Counted from the first letter of the stretch, positions 43,898 to 52,633 are shown. The stretch: 64,000 nt of DNA from Pseudonocardia terrae (GCF_021343995.1 NZ_JAJTTE010000024.1:1-64000); one strand, 5' to 3'. Translations and numbers: made by a program. Notes: generated by a model not told the origin, from the sequence alone.

Positions 43898-44398
43898 GTG
43901 CGCCGCATCCTGACCTGGTTCCTGAGCACCGTCGCCGTGGTCGCGCTGCTCTTCGGCTACAAGACCTCGACGGGCGCCTCCGCCACGCCCACCTCCGACA
44001 CGGTCGTCGCCGCGCCCGGCACGGGTTCCGGGGCGAGCGCCGGCAGCGGCTCGGGCAGCACCGGCACCTCGGGCAGCACCGGCAGCAGCGCGAGCAGCGG
44101 CACGTCGGGCGGCACCGGCACCACCACCTACACCGGGTCGGTCGCCCAGACCCGCTGGGGTCCGGTCCAGGTCGCGATCACCGTGGCGGGCGGGAAGATC
44201 ACGAACGTCACCGTCCCCCAGTACCCCAACGGGAACGGCAGGGACCAGCAGATCAACGCCTCCGCCTTGCCCGTCCTCACGAAGGAGACGATCAGCGCGC
44301 AGAGCGCCTCCATCGACATGGTCAGCGGCGCGACCGTGACCTCCGACGGCTACGTCCAGTCCCTGCAGAGCGCCCTCGACCAGGCCGGCCTCGCATGA
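43898..44398 (+). CDS. FMN-binding (covalently flavinylated) extracytoplasmic protein
   Basis: Protein of 166 aa with an N-terminal signal anchor (about 4-20), a long Gly/Ser/Thr linker (about 30-75), and an FMN-binding domain ending in DMVSGATVTSDGY. In this family (NqrC/RnfG/FmnB-like) the Thr of S-G-A-T, here T146, is linked to FMN by ApbE. GTG at 43898 begins 4 nt after the reductase stop and the stop overlaps apbE as ATGA. It probably takes electrons from the flavocytochrome on the outer face of the membrane. Confidence 0.92.
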   Translation: MRRILTWFLSTVAVVALLFGYKTSTGASATPTSDTVVAAPGTGSGASAGSGSGSTGTSGSTGSSASSGTSGGTGTTTYTGSVAQTRWGPVQVAITVAGGKITNVTVPQYPNGNGRDQQINASALPVLTKETISAQSASIDMVSGATVTSDGYVQSLQSALDQAGLA

Positions 44399-45186
44399 CC
44401 GCACCCGCCGTGTCCACCGTGTCCCCTGTGCCCACCGCCCCTGCCGCCGCTCCCCGCCCGGCCCGCTACGTCGAGCACGTCATGGGGATGCCGATCAGCC
44501 TCGCGCTGCGCGGCCGGCACACCAGCGACGAACGGGCCCGCGCCGCCTGGGCCGACGCCCTGGCCGTCCTCCGCGAGGCCGACCGGGTCTTCAGCACCTA
44601 CCGCCCCGACTCGGTGATCTCCCGGCTGGGCCGCGGCGAGCTCGACGAGCGCGACTGCCCGCCCGAGGTGCGCGAGGTCCTGGCGGTCGGGGAGGCCGCC
44701 CGCCGGGACTCCGACGGCGCGTTCGACGTCCGGCGCGCCGGCCGCCTCGACCCGTCCGGCGTCGTCAAGGGCTGGGCCGTGGAGCGGGCCGCGGCGGCCC
44801 TGGTCACGGTGCCCGACACCGACTTCTGCCTGTCCGCGGGCGGCGACCTCACCTGCCGCACCCTGCACCCCGACGACGCCCCGTGGCGGATCGGTGTCGA
44901 GGACCCGCGCGACCCGGGGCGGCTCGTCGCGGTGATCCCGATCCGCACCGGCGCCGTCGCCACCTCAGGCGCGGCCCACCGCGCGGCCCACGTCGTCGAC
45001 GCGCGGACCGGGCTCCCGCCGTCCGGGCTCGGCTCGGTCACGGTGATCGCCCCCTCGCTCACGGTCGCGGACGTCGACGCCACGGCCGCCTACGCCCTGG
45101 GCCCCGACGCCGCGGGCTGGCTCGCCGCACGCGGCCGGACCGGCCTGGTCGTCGCCGCGGACGGGGTCACGACGGTGGTCGGCTGA
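44395..45186 (+). CDS. apbE: FAD:protein FMN transferase (ApbE)
   Basis: Protein of 263 aa that transfers FMN from FAD to a Thr in proteins such as its neighbour. Family motifs are MGMPISLAL, the DRVFSTYRPDSVISRLGRGE block, DPSGVVKGWAVERAA, LSAGGDLTCR, SGAAHRAAHVVDARTG and the C-terminal TVADVDATAAYALG, the Mg-binding segment. There is no obvious lipoprotein signal; the first 22 residues are Pro/Ala-rich. ATG overlaps the FMN-binding protein stop by 4 bp, making substrate and modifying enzyme neighbours. Confidence 0.94.
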   Translation: MTAPAVSTVSPVPTAPAAAPRPARYVEHVMGMPISLALRGRHTSDERARAAWADALAVLREADRVFSTYRPDSVISRLGRGELDERDCPPEVREVLAVGEAARRDSDGAFDVRRAGRLDPSGVVKGWAVERAAAALVTVPDTDFCLSAGGDLTCRTLHPDDAPWRIGVEDPRDPGRLVAVIPIRTGAVATSGAAHRAAHVVDARTGLPPSGLGSVTVIAPSLTVADVDATAAYALGPDAAGWLAARGRTGLVVAADGVTTVVG

Positions 45187-45256
45187 GGCCTCGGCGCGCA
45201 CGCCGCGGGGCCGGCGGCACCACCGTCACCGCGGGGCGGACCGGCGGGACGTCGGG

Positions 45257-46417
45257 TCACTCCTCCCGGGCCGCGGCCTCGAGCCGGGCGGCGAGGTCGC
45301 GGCGTTCCCGCTGCCGGTGGCCGTAGGCGACCAGCCTGACCGTGGCGTCGTCCTCCAGCCCGGAGCCGACCGCCCCGGCGACCACGCCCATGATCGTCGC
45401 GAGGACCACGATCGGCACGTAGTCCCCGAGCCCGGCGGGATGGCCGAGCACGCGGCTCAGGTACCCGGCCGGGATGATCACCGACGCCACGATCGCGTTG
45501 AGCACCAGCAGGGCCACCGAGAACAGGCCCGTCCCGGTCGCGAGCGTGAGGACCGTACCGAGGTTGAGCAGCCGGTCGATCCCGACCTCGGGCGAACCGC
45601 GCTCCCAGAGCCGGTGCCCCACGATCAGCCAGACCACGAAGATCGCGAGGGAACCGACGAACGCGAGGGCGAGCCGCCAGGCCGTGAGGGCGTTGGCGAG
45701 CTGCCAGATGTTCGAGTAGAGGAGCCCGAAGGCCGAGCCCGCGGCGGCCCCCGCAAGAGCCGTGCCCAACCCGACGGTCAGCCGCCACGGCCGGTTGGTG
45801 CGCACCATCCCCGCCAGCAGCCGCAGCGAGCCGCCCCGGGCCAGGACGGTCTCGTCGGCGTCCTCGGCGGCCATGCCCGGCTCGTGCAGCAGCGCGGCCC
45901 GCCGGGTGGGCCGGCGGGCCGCCGCCGCCGCGTCGATCCCGAGCAGCCGCCCCACCAGGTCGACGACGGCGTCGCGGACCCGCGGGAGCAGCCGCACCCC
46001 GCCGAGGGCGGGCACGGACACCACGGCCACCCGGTCCCGCTCGCTCACCTGCGCGACCACCGGGACACCGCTCGCCTTCGCCGGGACGTCGGTGAGGCAC
46101 ACGGCGACGTCCCAGCGGGTGCGGCGGACCCGCTCGCGCGCACGGTCCAGGGCGCGCTCACCGCGGTCGTTGGCCTCGAAGGGCTCGACGACGGTCTCGA
46201 CCTCCCAGGTCCGCGGCGCGTCCAGCCGGGCGGCGAGGACCTGCGGCAGGCCCTCGACGAGCTGTTCGGCCAGCTCACCGGGCAGGTTCGGGTCGGCCAG
46301 CAGGCCGACGACCGTGAGGGTCTCGGTCGCGGTGTCGGTCGCGGTGTCGGTCGCGGTGTCGGTCGCCGCGCCGCTGTCGGCGGGGCCGACGGGCTCGAGG
46401 TGGGGCTCGTCCGGCAT
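45257..46417 (-). CDS. Actinobacterial membrane protein with N-terminal soluble domain, unknown function
   Basis: Protein of 386 aa. A cytosolic alpha/beta domain (about 35-170, VVGLLADPNLPGELAEQLVE, DVAVCLTDVPAKASG, VAVVSVPALGGVRL) is followed by about five membrane helices, a NIWQLANALTAWRLALAF segment, and a charged C-terminus. Its N-terminus has a TDTATDTATDTATE repeat. I do not recognise a characterised family. It lies downstream of the antiporter operon, 54 bp from mrpD, with a perfect palindrome CCACCCGGCCGGGTGG (46448-46463) in the gap. Confidence 0.8.
   Translation of the reverse strand: MPDEPHLEPVGPADSGAATDTATDTATDTATETLTVVGLLADPNLPGELAEQLVEGLPQVLAARLDAPRTWEVETVVEPFEANDRGERALDRARERVRRTRWDVAVCLTDVPAKASGVPVVAQVSERDRVAVVSVPALGGVRLLPRVRDAVVDLVGRLLGIDAAAAARRPTRRAALLHEPGMAAEDADETVLARGGSLRLLAGMVRTNRPWRLTVGLGTALAGAAAGSAFGLLYSNIWQLANALTAWRLALAFVGSLAIFVVWLIVGHRLWERGSPEVGIDRLLNLGTVLTLATGTGLFSVALLVLNAIVASVIIPAGYLSRVLGHPAGLGDYVPIVVLATIMGVVAGAVGSGLEDDATVRLVAYGHRQRERRDLAARLEAAAREE
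46324..46370. repeat. In-frame 12-bp tandem repeat (about four copies)
   Basis: GGTCGCGGTGTC is repeated almost four times within the 5' end of the membrane-protein gene, encoding (TDTA)n on the minus strand. The 12-bp unit keeps frame, so copy number could vary without breaking the gene. Confidence 0.85.
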
Positions 46418-46471
46418 GCCCCGGGACTACCCGCCGCACCCCTCGTTCCACCCGGCCGGGTGGGCCGGACC

Positions 46472-48319
46472 TCACCCGGCCAGCAACGGCAGCCCGACCA
46501 GCGCACCCAGCAGGGCGACCCCGACCAGCAGCCAGGTGATGTAGTCCCCGATGTGCCCGGAGTGCAGGCCCCGCAGCCGCGCGACCACCGCGTCGCCGAT
46601 CCGGCGGCCGACGGCCGACGGGCCGGGAAGGCGGTCCCGGTACAGCGCGGCGAGCGCGAGGAGCGCGGCGAGCGCCGAGGAGACCAGGCCGAGGACCACG
46701 CCCGAGGTCGTCCAGCCCGATGCGGGCGACGGCGCGGCCGGAGCGGCGGCCGTGCCGAATGCCGAAGCCAGGTAGCCCGCGCGGTCGAGGAAGTGGTCGG
46801 CGGCCTCGGCGAAGGCCTGCGGCACGCCCGGCAGGACGCCGAGCACGAGTCCGCCCGCCAGCAGCACCACGAGCGGCCCCAGCATCGTCGCGGGGACCCG
46901 CTTCAGCAGGCCCTTGACCTCCGCCTCCTCGCTCCCCTTCGTGTCCAGCGGGGCGGTGTCCTTGTCCGGCCTGCTCCCGAGACCGAAGTAGATCCGGCAG
47001 GCCGCCCGCAGCACCGCGGCTCCCGTCACGGCCGAGACCAGCACGAACAGGGCCGGCGCCCAGGGGGCCCCGGCCTCGGCGACGGCCTCCTCGGAGACCG
47101 CCTTCCCCAGCCCGGAGCCGAACGGCGGCAGCCCCGCGAGGGCGAACCCGCCGAGCAGCATGAGCCAGGGCAGCACGCGGGCGCGCCGGCCCGCCCCGTG
47201 CAGGTCGATCTCGTCGACGCTGCCGTAGCGGTCGAGGATCGAGCCGGCGACGAGGAACAGGGCGGACTTGGTCGCGGCGTGCCCGGCGACGTAGAGGGCG
47301 GCGCCGGCCGTCCCGGCCGGGTCGAGCGTGCCGAAGGCGATGGTGAACAGCCCCACGTGCGCGATGGTGGAGTAGGCGAGCAGCCGTTTGAGGTGGCGCT
47401 GCAGGAAGCAGAGCACGGCGCCCAGCAGCGCGGTGAGGGTGCCGAGCACCAGGAAGGTCCGCTGCAGGTCGGCGTGCGGGAGCACCGGACCGAACACCAC
47501 GGTCGTCACCCGGAACACCCCGTAGAGCCCGAGCTCGACCATGATCCCCGAGAAGAGGACGCACACCGGGGTGGGCGCGACGGCGTGGGCGTCGTCGAGC
47601 CAGAAGTGGAACGGGACGAGCGCGGCCTTCACGCAGAACCCGGTGACCACCAGCACGAACCCGCCGACGACCACCGCCCCGGGGGGTCGGCCCTGCAGGG
47701 CGACGGCGAGCGGCGCCAGGCCGAGCTGCCCGGTCTGCGCGTACAGCACGCCGATGCCGGTGAGGGTCACGTAGGCGCCGAAGGAGTTCACGACGCCGAA
47801 GGCGAGCGCCCCCTGCACCGAGGTCGGCTCCTCGACCCGGAAGCCGGTCAGCGCGTACGCGACCGCCCCCATGAGCTCGAAGAACACGAACATGTCGAAC
47901 AGGTCGCCGCTGAGCACGAACCCGGTCATGCCGGCGAGGAAGAGCAGCAACAGGGCGTGGAAGTGCGCCTCGGCCGAGTCGAGGTAGTGCCAGGTGTAGA
48001 CCAGGGCGGCGACCGTGAGCGCCGCCGCGATCACGGCGGCCCCGGCCGCGAACGGGTCGGCCACCAGGGCGATGCCGAGCGCGGGGGAACCGGGGCCCCA
48101 CCCCCCGATCCAGGTGGCGAGGTGTCCCGCCGGGTCCCCCGCGCTGCGCACGAGGAGCAGGACGTCGAGGGCCAGGACCAGCGCGGCGACCGCGACCGCG
48201 GTCCCGTCGACCAGGCGCCGGGGCACCCGGCGGCCGACCGTCAGGAGCAGGCACGCCCCGAGGATCGGCGCGCCGATCGCGAGCGGGGCCAGCACGGCCA
48301 CGGGGACGGACAGCGCCAC
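46472..48319 (-). CDS. mrpD: Mrp/Mbh-type cation:proton antiporter subunit D
   Basis: Protein of 615 aa of the NuoN/MrpD proton-pumping family, with about 14 helices and the motifs GDLFDMFVFFELMGAVAYAL, ALVPFHFWLDDAHAVAPTPV (key Lys region), RHLKRLLAYSTIAHVGLF and HAATKSALFLVAGSI. The C-terminal part has an extra loop with charged residues. GTG at 48319 lies 2 bp after mnhC. It is the only MrpA/D-type subunit in the operon. It forms the ion-translocating part of a Na+(K+)/H+ antiporter. Confidence 0.93.
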   Translation of the reverse strand: MALSVPVAVLAPLAIGAPILGACLLLTVGRRVPRRLVDGTAVAVAALVLALDVLLLVRSAGDPAGHLATWIGGWGPGSPALGIALVADPFAAGAAVIAAALTVAALVYTWHYLDSAEAHFHALLLLFLAGMTGFVLSGDLFDMFVFFELMGAVAYALTGFRVEEPTSVQGALAFGVVNSFGAYVTLTGIGVLYAQTGQLGLAPLAVALQGRPPGAVVVGGFVLVVTGFCVKAALVPFHFWLDDAHAVAPTPVCVLFSGIMVELGLYGVFRVTTVVFGPVLPHADLQRTFLVLGTLTALLGAVLCFLQRHLKRLLAYSTIAHVGLFTIAFGTLDPAGTAGAALYVAGHAATKSALFLVAGSILDRYGSVDEIDLHGAGRRARVLPWLMLLGGFALAGLPPFGSGLGKAVSEEAVAEAGAPWAPALFVLVSAVTGAAVLRAACRIYFGLGSRPDKDTAPLDTKGSEEAEVKGLLKRVPATMLGPLVVLLAGGLVLGVLPGVPQAFAEAADHFLDRAGYLASAFGTAAAPAAPSPASGWTTSGVVLGLVSSALAALLALAALYRDRLPGPSAVGRRIGDAVVARLRGLHSGHIGDYITWLLVGVALLGALVGLPLLAG

Positions 48320-48321
48320 GG

Positions 48322-48690
48322 TCAGCCCCGCAGTGAGGTCAGCTCGTCGGGGTCCAGGGTGCCGTGCCGCTTCGCCACCTGGACGGCCAGTGCGAGCAGC
48401 AGCGCGGTCACCGTGGCCGCGACGACGACGTCGGTCAGCGTCATGGCCTGCACCACCGGGTCGACGACCGCGCTGTGCGCCGCGACGTCCGGCGGTGTGC
48501 TGCCGCCGAACACCGGCGGGGACGCGCCCGACTGGTAGCCGATCGCGATCAGCAGGACGTACGTGCCGGACTGGGCGATCGACAGGCACACCACGGCGTG
48601 GATCAGGTTCCGGCTGCGCGCGATGCCGAAGGCGCCGCCGAGCAGCAGCCAGCCCGCGACCAGGTACGCGTAGACGTGCAGGATGCTCAC
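48322..48690 (-). CDS. mrpC: Mrp antiporter subunit C (NuoK-like)
   Basis: Protein of 122 aa with three helices and the NuoK/MrpC pattern (GIARSRNLIHAVVCLSIAQS, DVVVAATVTALLLALAVQVA). It is a small membrane subunit next to the D subunit in the complex. GTG at 48690 overlaps the previous stop as GTGA. Confidence 0.93.
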   Translation of the reverse strand: MSILHVYAYLVAGWLLLGGAFGIARSRNLIHAVVCLSIAQSGTYVLLIAIGYQSGASPPVFGGSTPPDVAAHSAVVDPVVQAMTLTDVVVAATVTALLLALAVQVAKRHGTLDPDELTSLRG

Positions 48691-49421
48691 CGGCGCTCCA
48701 CCCGCAGGGCCTGGTCGAGGAAATGGGCGAGCAACAGGATCACCCCGGAGGCCACCTCCATGCCGACGGCGACGTTGAGCAGCGGCACGATGCCGCTGGA
48801 CGGCATCGACCCGAACGTGCCGAGGGGCAGCACGTTCGCCAGGAAGGAGCCGGTGACCGCGAGCCCGGCGATGCCGACGGCGACGAAGGCGGCGGTCCCG
48901 ACCGCCTCCCCCACCTCGAAGGGCGGGACGGCCCGCAGCCGCTCCAGCGCCCGGAACCCGCCGGCCAGGTAGAGCAGGTGGAGCCCGGTGCCGAGCACCA
49001 CGCCGCCCTGGAACCCGCCGCCGGGGGTGAGGTGCCCGTGGGCGACGACGTCGAGCCCGAGCACCAGCGTGACCGGCAGCAGCAGGTACCCGACCAGCCG
49101 GACCGCCTGCAGCGGCGGCTCGTCCTCGGGCACCTCCGTGCGTTCGCGCTCCTCGCGGCCGGGCCGCAGCAGGACCGCCGCGCCGACGACCGACCCGAGC
49201 AGGATCGTCTCCTCCCCGAGGGTGTCGAAGGCGCGCAGGTCGTAGTTGACGCCGGACACGACGTTGGCGGTCTGGTGGGCGATCGCGGCGGCCACGGCCA
49301 CGTCCCGGTAGGGGTGGAAGGCGTTGCCGAAGGGCGGCATGCCGACGACGGTGACCACCAGGAGCACGCCGACGGCCGCCGCCGCGGCGGCGAAGACGAT
49401 CAGGCGGACGCGGCGGGTCAT
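48687..49421 (-). CDS. MnhB-domain subunit fused to an MbhE-like segment
   Basis: Protein of 244 aa. Residues about 1-85 (GMPPFGNAFHPYRDVAVAAA, DTLGEETILLGSVVGAAVLL) match the segment that follows DUF4040 in long MrpA proteins and is separate (MbhE) in Mbh-type complexes. Residues about 105-235 are an MnhB domain (GYLLLPVTLVLGLDVVAHGH, LTPGGGFQGGVV). So the MbhE and MrpB parts are fused here. ATG at 49421 overlaps the DUF4040 stop as ATGA. Confidence 0.88.
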   Translation of the reverse strand: MTRRVRLIVFAAAAAAVGVLLVVTVVGMPPFGNAFHPYRDVAVAAAIAHQTANVVSGVNYDLRAFDTLGEETILLGSVVGAAVLLRPGREERERTEVPEDEPPLQAVRLVGYLLLPVTLVLGLDVVAHGHLTPGGGFQGGVVLGTGLHLLYLAGGFRALERLRAVPPFEVGEAVGTAAFVAVGIAGLAVTGSFLANVLPLGTFGSMPSSGIVPLLNVAVGMEVASGVILLLAHFLDQALRVERR

Positions 49422-49666
49422 CGCTGCCGCCGCACCCGGCGCAGGGCCAGCATCACCATCAGGGGCACGACGGCCGCGCCGATGGCGAGCTGCGCGAGCG
49501 CCACGTCGGGGGCCTGGAACGAGAAGAACAGCACCGTGAGCGCGAGCCCGAACACCGACAGGGTCACCGCCTGGCGGGCGGGGTCCGCGGTCAGCACCAC
49601 GGCGGTGCCGAGCACCGCGACCAGCGTCAGGGCGACCAGCATGGTCGCCAGCGCCACCCCGCTCAC
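49418..49666 (-). CDS. DUF4040 subunit (MbhD / MrpA C-terminal-like)
   Basis: Protein of 82 aa with three helices and the DUF4040 pattern AVTLSVFGLALTVLFFSFQA and PDVALAQLAIGA. In long MrpA proteins this module is fused to the pump domain; here it is a separate small subunit as in Mbh complexes. GTG at 49666 overlaps mrpG by 4 bp. Confidence 0.92.
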   Translation of the reverse strand: MSGVALATMLVALTLVAVLGTAVVLTADPARQAVTLSVFGLALTVLFFSFQAPDVALAQLAIGAAVVPLMVMLALRRVRRQR

Positions 49667-49968
49667 CGGTCCCCCTCCGCGGCCGCCCCGTCCGCCCGCG
49701 CGACCAGGCGGCCGGTGGCGCTGCCCAGCACCGGCCCGGTGAGGGCGAGCAGGAACACCGTGACCAGGATCTGGGCGGTCGGCGCGGTCCAGCCGTTCGG
49801 GATCGCCAGGCCCAGGCCGATGAGCGGCCCGCCGACGGACGTCACCGGCGTGATCAGGTGCAATCGGACCAGCACGTCCCGTGTGACGAGCGCCCGCAGT
49901 GCGGCGAGCACGACGACCAGCACCCCGGCCCCGGTCGCCACCGCCGAGACCACCTGCGCCGCGGTCAC
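49663..49968 (-). CDS. mrpG: Mrp antiporter subunit G
   Basis: Protein of 101 aa with three helices and the MnhG pattern ALRALVTRDVLVRLHLITPV, TSVGGPLIGLGLAI and FLLALTGPVLGSATGR. GTG at 49968 overlaps the mrpF stop by 4 bp. Confidence 0.93.
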   Translation of the reverse strand: MTAAQVVSAVATGAGVLVVVLAALRALVTRDVLVRLHLITPVTSVGGPLIGLGLAIPNGWTAPTAQILVTVFLLALTGPVLGSATGRLVARADGAAAEGDR

Positions 49969-50219
49969 GGGTCCTGCCTCAGCAGCCGGGTGAAGACCAG
50001 CGTGCCGGCGAAGGAGAGCACCACCAGCACCAGCGGCACGATCAGCAGCGAGGACTGCCCGCCCGCCTGGGCGAGCACGAGCAGCAGCAACGCCGTCACC
50101 GCGGCGGCCAGCTCGAGCCCGACCAGGCGCTCCACGGGCCCGCCCCGCGCGCCGAGCCAGGCCGCGGGGAGCAGCCCGCCGGCCAGCAGCGCCAGCCCCG
50201 CGACATACCAGACGATCAC
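49965..50219 (-). CDS. mrpF: Mrp antiporter subunit F
   Basis: Protein of 84 aa with three helices, MnhF-type: WYVAGLALLAGGLLPAAWLG, GGPVERLVGLELAAAVTALL and a last helix LVFTRLLRQDP. GTG at 50219 overlaps the mrpE stop as GTGA. Confidence 0.9.
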   Translation of the reverse strand: MIVWYVAGLALLAGGLLPAAWLGARGGPVERLVGLELAAAVTALLLLVLAQAGGQSSLLIVPLVLVVLSFAGTLVFTRLLRQDP

Positions 50220-50707
50220 GACCGCACCACCTCCGACACCTCCGGGCGGCTGCGGCCGAGCTCGTGCAGGACGAGCCCGCGCCGGCCCCGTTCGCCGAGC
50301 ACCACACTGCCGGGCGTGGCGGCGATCGCGATCGTCGCGAGCGCGCGGTAGGTGTCCTGGGCGGCCGGGTCCCGGCCGCCCCCGACCTCGGCGAGCACGA
50401 CCTCCCGCACCCGGGGCGGGGCGGGGCGGCCCAGGAGCACGCGGACGGTGTCGGTCACCGCGCCGAGCGCCACCGCGGGCAGCCAGCGCAGCGCGGCCGG
50501 GTCCACCCGCCACCGCGAGCGGAGCGCCCGCCGGGCGGGCACCGCGACGAGCGCGCAGGGCACCGCGCAGGCCGCGCCGACGACCATGTCGGGCACGGTC
50601 ATCGGGGACACGGTCACCGCCCACACGCCCGTGAGCACGACCCACCAGACTCCGACCTCGGCGATCCGGACCATGCCGAGCAGTACCCGACCGCGGCGCC
50701 TCGACAC
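50216..50707 (-). CDS. mrpE: Mrp antiporter subunit E
   Basis: Protein of 163 aa from GTG 50707 (152 aa from ATG 50674; neither has a strong ribosome site). Two N-terminal helices (VGVWWVVLTGVWAVTVSPM, VGAACAVPCALVAVPA) and a cytosolic domain with the MnhE motif ATIAIAATPGSVVL fit subunit E. It is the first gene of the seven-gene operon in the order E-F-G-DUF4040-B-C-D. Confidence 0.88.
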   Translation of the reverse strand: MSRRRGRVLLGMVRIAEVGVWWVVLTGVWAVTVSPMTVPDMVVGAACAVPCALVAVPARRALRSRWRVDPAALRWLPAVALGAVTDTVRVLLGRPAPPRVREVVLAEVGGGRDPAAQDTYRALATIAIAATPGSVVLGERGRRGLVLHELGRSRPEVSEVVRS

Positions 50708-50735
50708 GTCGAGTTCCCGGTCGCGGGCGTGCCGA

Positions 50736-51728
50736 CTATCCGATGTCGACCAGAACCTTCCCCGTCGTCCCGGACTCGACGGCCTCGTGGGCGGCGGCGA
50801 CGTCCGCGAGCGCGAAGCGGTGCACCGGCAGCGGGCTCAGCGCCCCCTCCGAGACCGCGACCGTGATCTCGCGCGCGGCGGCGGCGAGGTCCTCCCGCGG
50901 CACGCCGTAGAGCAGCACGAACCGCAGCGCCGCGTTGGCGGTCATGAGCGTCCGCACCGGGATCGTGGGGTCCTGCGGCGTGGCGGCGTAGGTCACGATC
51001 GTGCCTCCGGGGGCCAGCAGCGCCAGGTCGAGATCGAGGTTCGCGCCCAGCGCCACCTCCACGACCCGGTCGACCTGGGGGACCAGGGCCCGGATCCGCT
51101 GCTCGACGTCGGGCTCCCGGTAGTTCACGACGAGGTCGGCGCCGGCGCGCGTCGCCAGCTCGGCCTTCTCGGGGCTCGACACGGTGGTGACGACGGTCGC
51201 CCCGGCCCAGCTCGCGAGCTCCACCGCGAAATGGCCGACCGCGCCGGCACCGCCCGCGACCAGGACGTTCGACTTGGCGGGCGAGCCGCCGGTGTAGAGG
51301 CAGTGGTACGCCGTCATGGCCGGGACGCCGAGGCAGGCGCCGAGCTCGTCCGACGCCGACTCCGGCAGCGGGACCGCCTGCTCCTGCGGGACCACGCAGT
51401 ACTCCGCCGCCGTGCCCCATTCGGCGACCGGGGCCGGATCCGTTCCCCCGGGCGAGGCCAGCCAGAGCCACACCCGCTGGCCGACCCGCACGGCGTCGAC
51501 GCCCTCGCCGACGGCGTCGATCTCGCCGACGCCGTCCTGGTGCGGGACGCGGACACCCTGGAAGGGCCGGGCGGTCGTGCCGTCGCGGGTCTTGACGTCG
51601 GTAGGGTTGACCGCCGACACCCGGACCCGGACGCGGACCTGCCCCGGTCCGGGCTCGGGGGTGTCGACCTCGCCGACGGTCAGGACCTCGCGCGCGGGTC
51701 CGGTGCGGTCGTAGAAGGCAGCCCTCAT
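50736..51728 (-). CDS. Zinc-independent quinone oxidoreductase (MDR family)
   Basis: Protein of 330 aa of the medium-chain dehydrogenase/reductase superfamily, quinone oxidoreductase type. GroES-like N-terminal domain (SAVNPTDVKTRDG, VPHQDGVGEIDAVGEGV), then NADPH-binding motif VLVAGGAGAVGHFAVELASW. Structural and catalytic zinc ligands are absent, as expected for this group. It reduces quinones or enones with NADPH. ATG at 51728 has TAGGCC 7 nt upstream and may be leaderless. It lies 28 bp upstream of mrpE on the same strand and could be read through. Confidence 0.92.
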   Translation of the reverse strand: MRAAFYDRTGPAREVLTVGEVDTPEPGPGQVRVRVRVSAVNPTDVKTRDGTTARPFQGVRVPHQDGVGEIDAVGEGVDAVRVGQRVWLWLASPGGTDPAPVAEWGTAAEYCVVPQEQAVPLPESASDELGACLGVPAMTAYHCLYTGGSPAKSNVLVAGGAGAVGHFAVELASWAGATVVTTVSSPEKAELATRAGADLVVNYREPDVEQRIRALVPQVDRVVEVALGANLDLDLALLAPGGTIVTYAATPQDPTIPVRTLMTANAALRFVLLYGVPREDLAAAAREITVAVSEGALSPLPVHRFALADVAAAHEAVESGTTGKVLVDIG

Positions 51729-51835
51729 ACCGACAGGCCTACCCCGCGGGCGGCGTGCGCACCACGGCAGACGGCGTTTCCTCGATCGACGCCCCGGGCC
51801 GGAGATCGTCGGTGGAGATCCTCCGCTGAGGATCG

Positions 51836-52348
51836 TCAGCCTCGCGTCGGGGCGGCACCCTCGGGCACCCGCCCGCCGGGCAGGACCGCGTGCACCGCGC
51901 CCTCGCTCTCGACCAGCACCGCACCGAGCCCGCGGAGCACCGCGACCGCGGCGGCGTTGTCGTCCGTCGTCGCGGCGACCACGGGCCGGCCACCGGCCAG
52001 CGCCACCAGCTCCCGGACGGCGGCGCGCCCGACCCCGCGCCCGCGGGCCCCGCGGGCGAGCCAGATCCCGACCTCGAGGCCGTCGGCGACCGGCTCGAGC
52101 CGGCCCGCGCCGACGACCGTCTCGCCGCGCCCGTCGCTCTCGAGGATCGCCCACGTGCGCTCCACCGGCGCGACCGCGCCCACCGACCGGCGGCGGTGGA
52201 AGGTGAGGAAGGCGGCGCGGGCGGCGTCCGACCAGCCCGCGGCGCCGGAGACCGGCGGCATGACCTCGGCCGGCTCGGCTCCCGCGACGGCGGCGTCGAG
52301 CAGGGCGACGAGCGTCGGCTCGTCGAGGGCGCGCAGCGTGACGGTCAC
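51836..52348 (-). CDS. GNAT-family N-acetyltransferase
   Basis: Protein of 170 aa with the acetyl-CoA-binding GNAT motif A (GLEVGIWLARGARGRGVGRA, Q/R-x-x-G-x-G/A type) and a following VVAATTDDNAAAVAVLRGLG, the classic D-N-x-A-A-x-x-x-x-x-x-L-G motif B. Substrate unknown. GTG 52348 has no ribosome site; CAGACT ends 7 nt before it, a weak -10 that could give a leaderless mRNA. The 285 bp to the right before the PepSY remnant contains no gene I can support. Confidence 0.85.
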   Translation of the reverse strand: MTVTLRALDEPTLVALLDAAVAGAEPAEVMPPVSGAAGWSDAARAAFLTFHRRRSVGAVAPVERTWAILESDGRGETVVGAGRLEPVADGLEVGIWLARGARGRGVGRAAVRELVALAGGRPVVAATTDDNAAAVAVLRGLGAVLVESEGAVHAVLPGGRVPEGAAPTRG

Positions 52349-52633
52349 GGTCGCGAGTCTGCGGGCCGGGAGCGCCGAGGTCGAACGAATTCGCGGTGAA
52401 CGCCTCGCGCCGGGGCGCGTGACCGCAGCGGATGTCGGACCGATCCGGCCCCGCGCACCCGATGCGCCGGCCGCTCCTCCTCGCGGCTCCGCTCGTCGTC
52501 GCGTGCCTTCGTGGCGTGCGGCCGGCCCACGTGCGCCCTCGTGGGCTCGCAGCGGATCCCCCGCCCTTCCCGCCGTCGTCCCCGGGACACGGCGGTGCTG
52601 CGCGCCTGCGCGCCGTCCTCTCCGGAGACCCTC

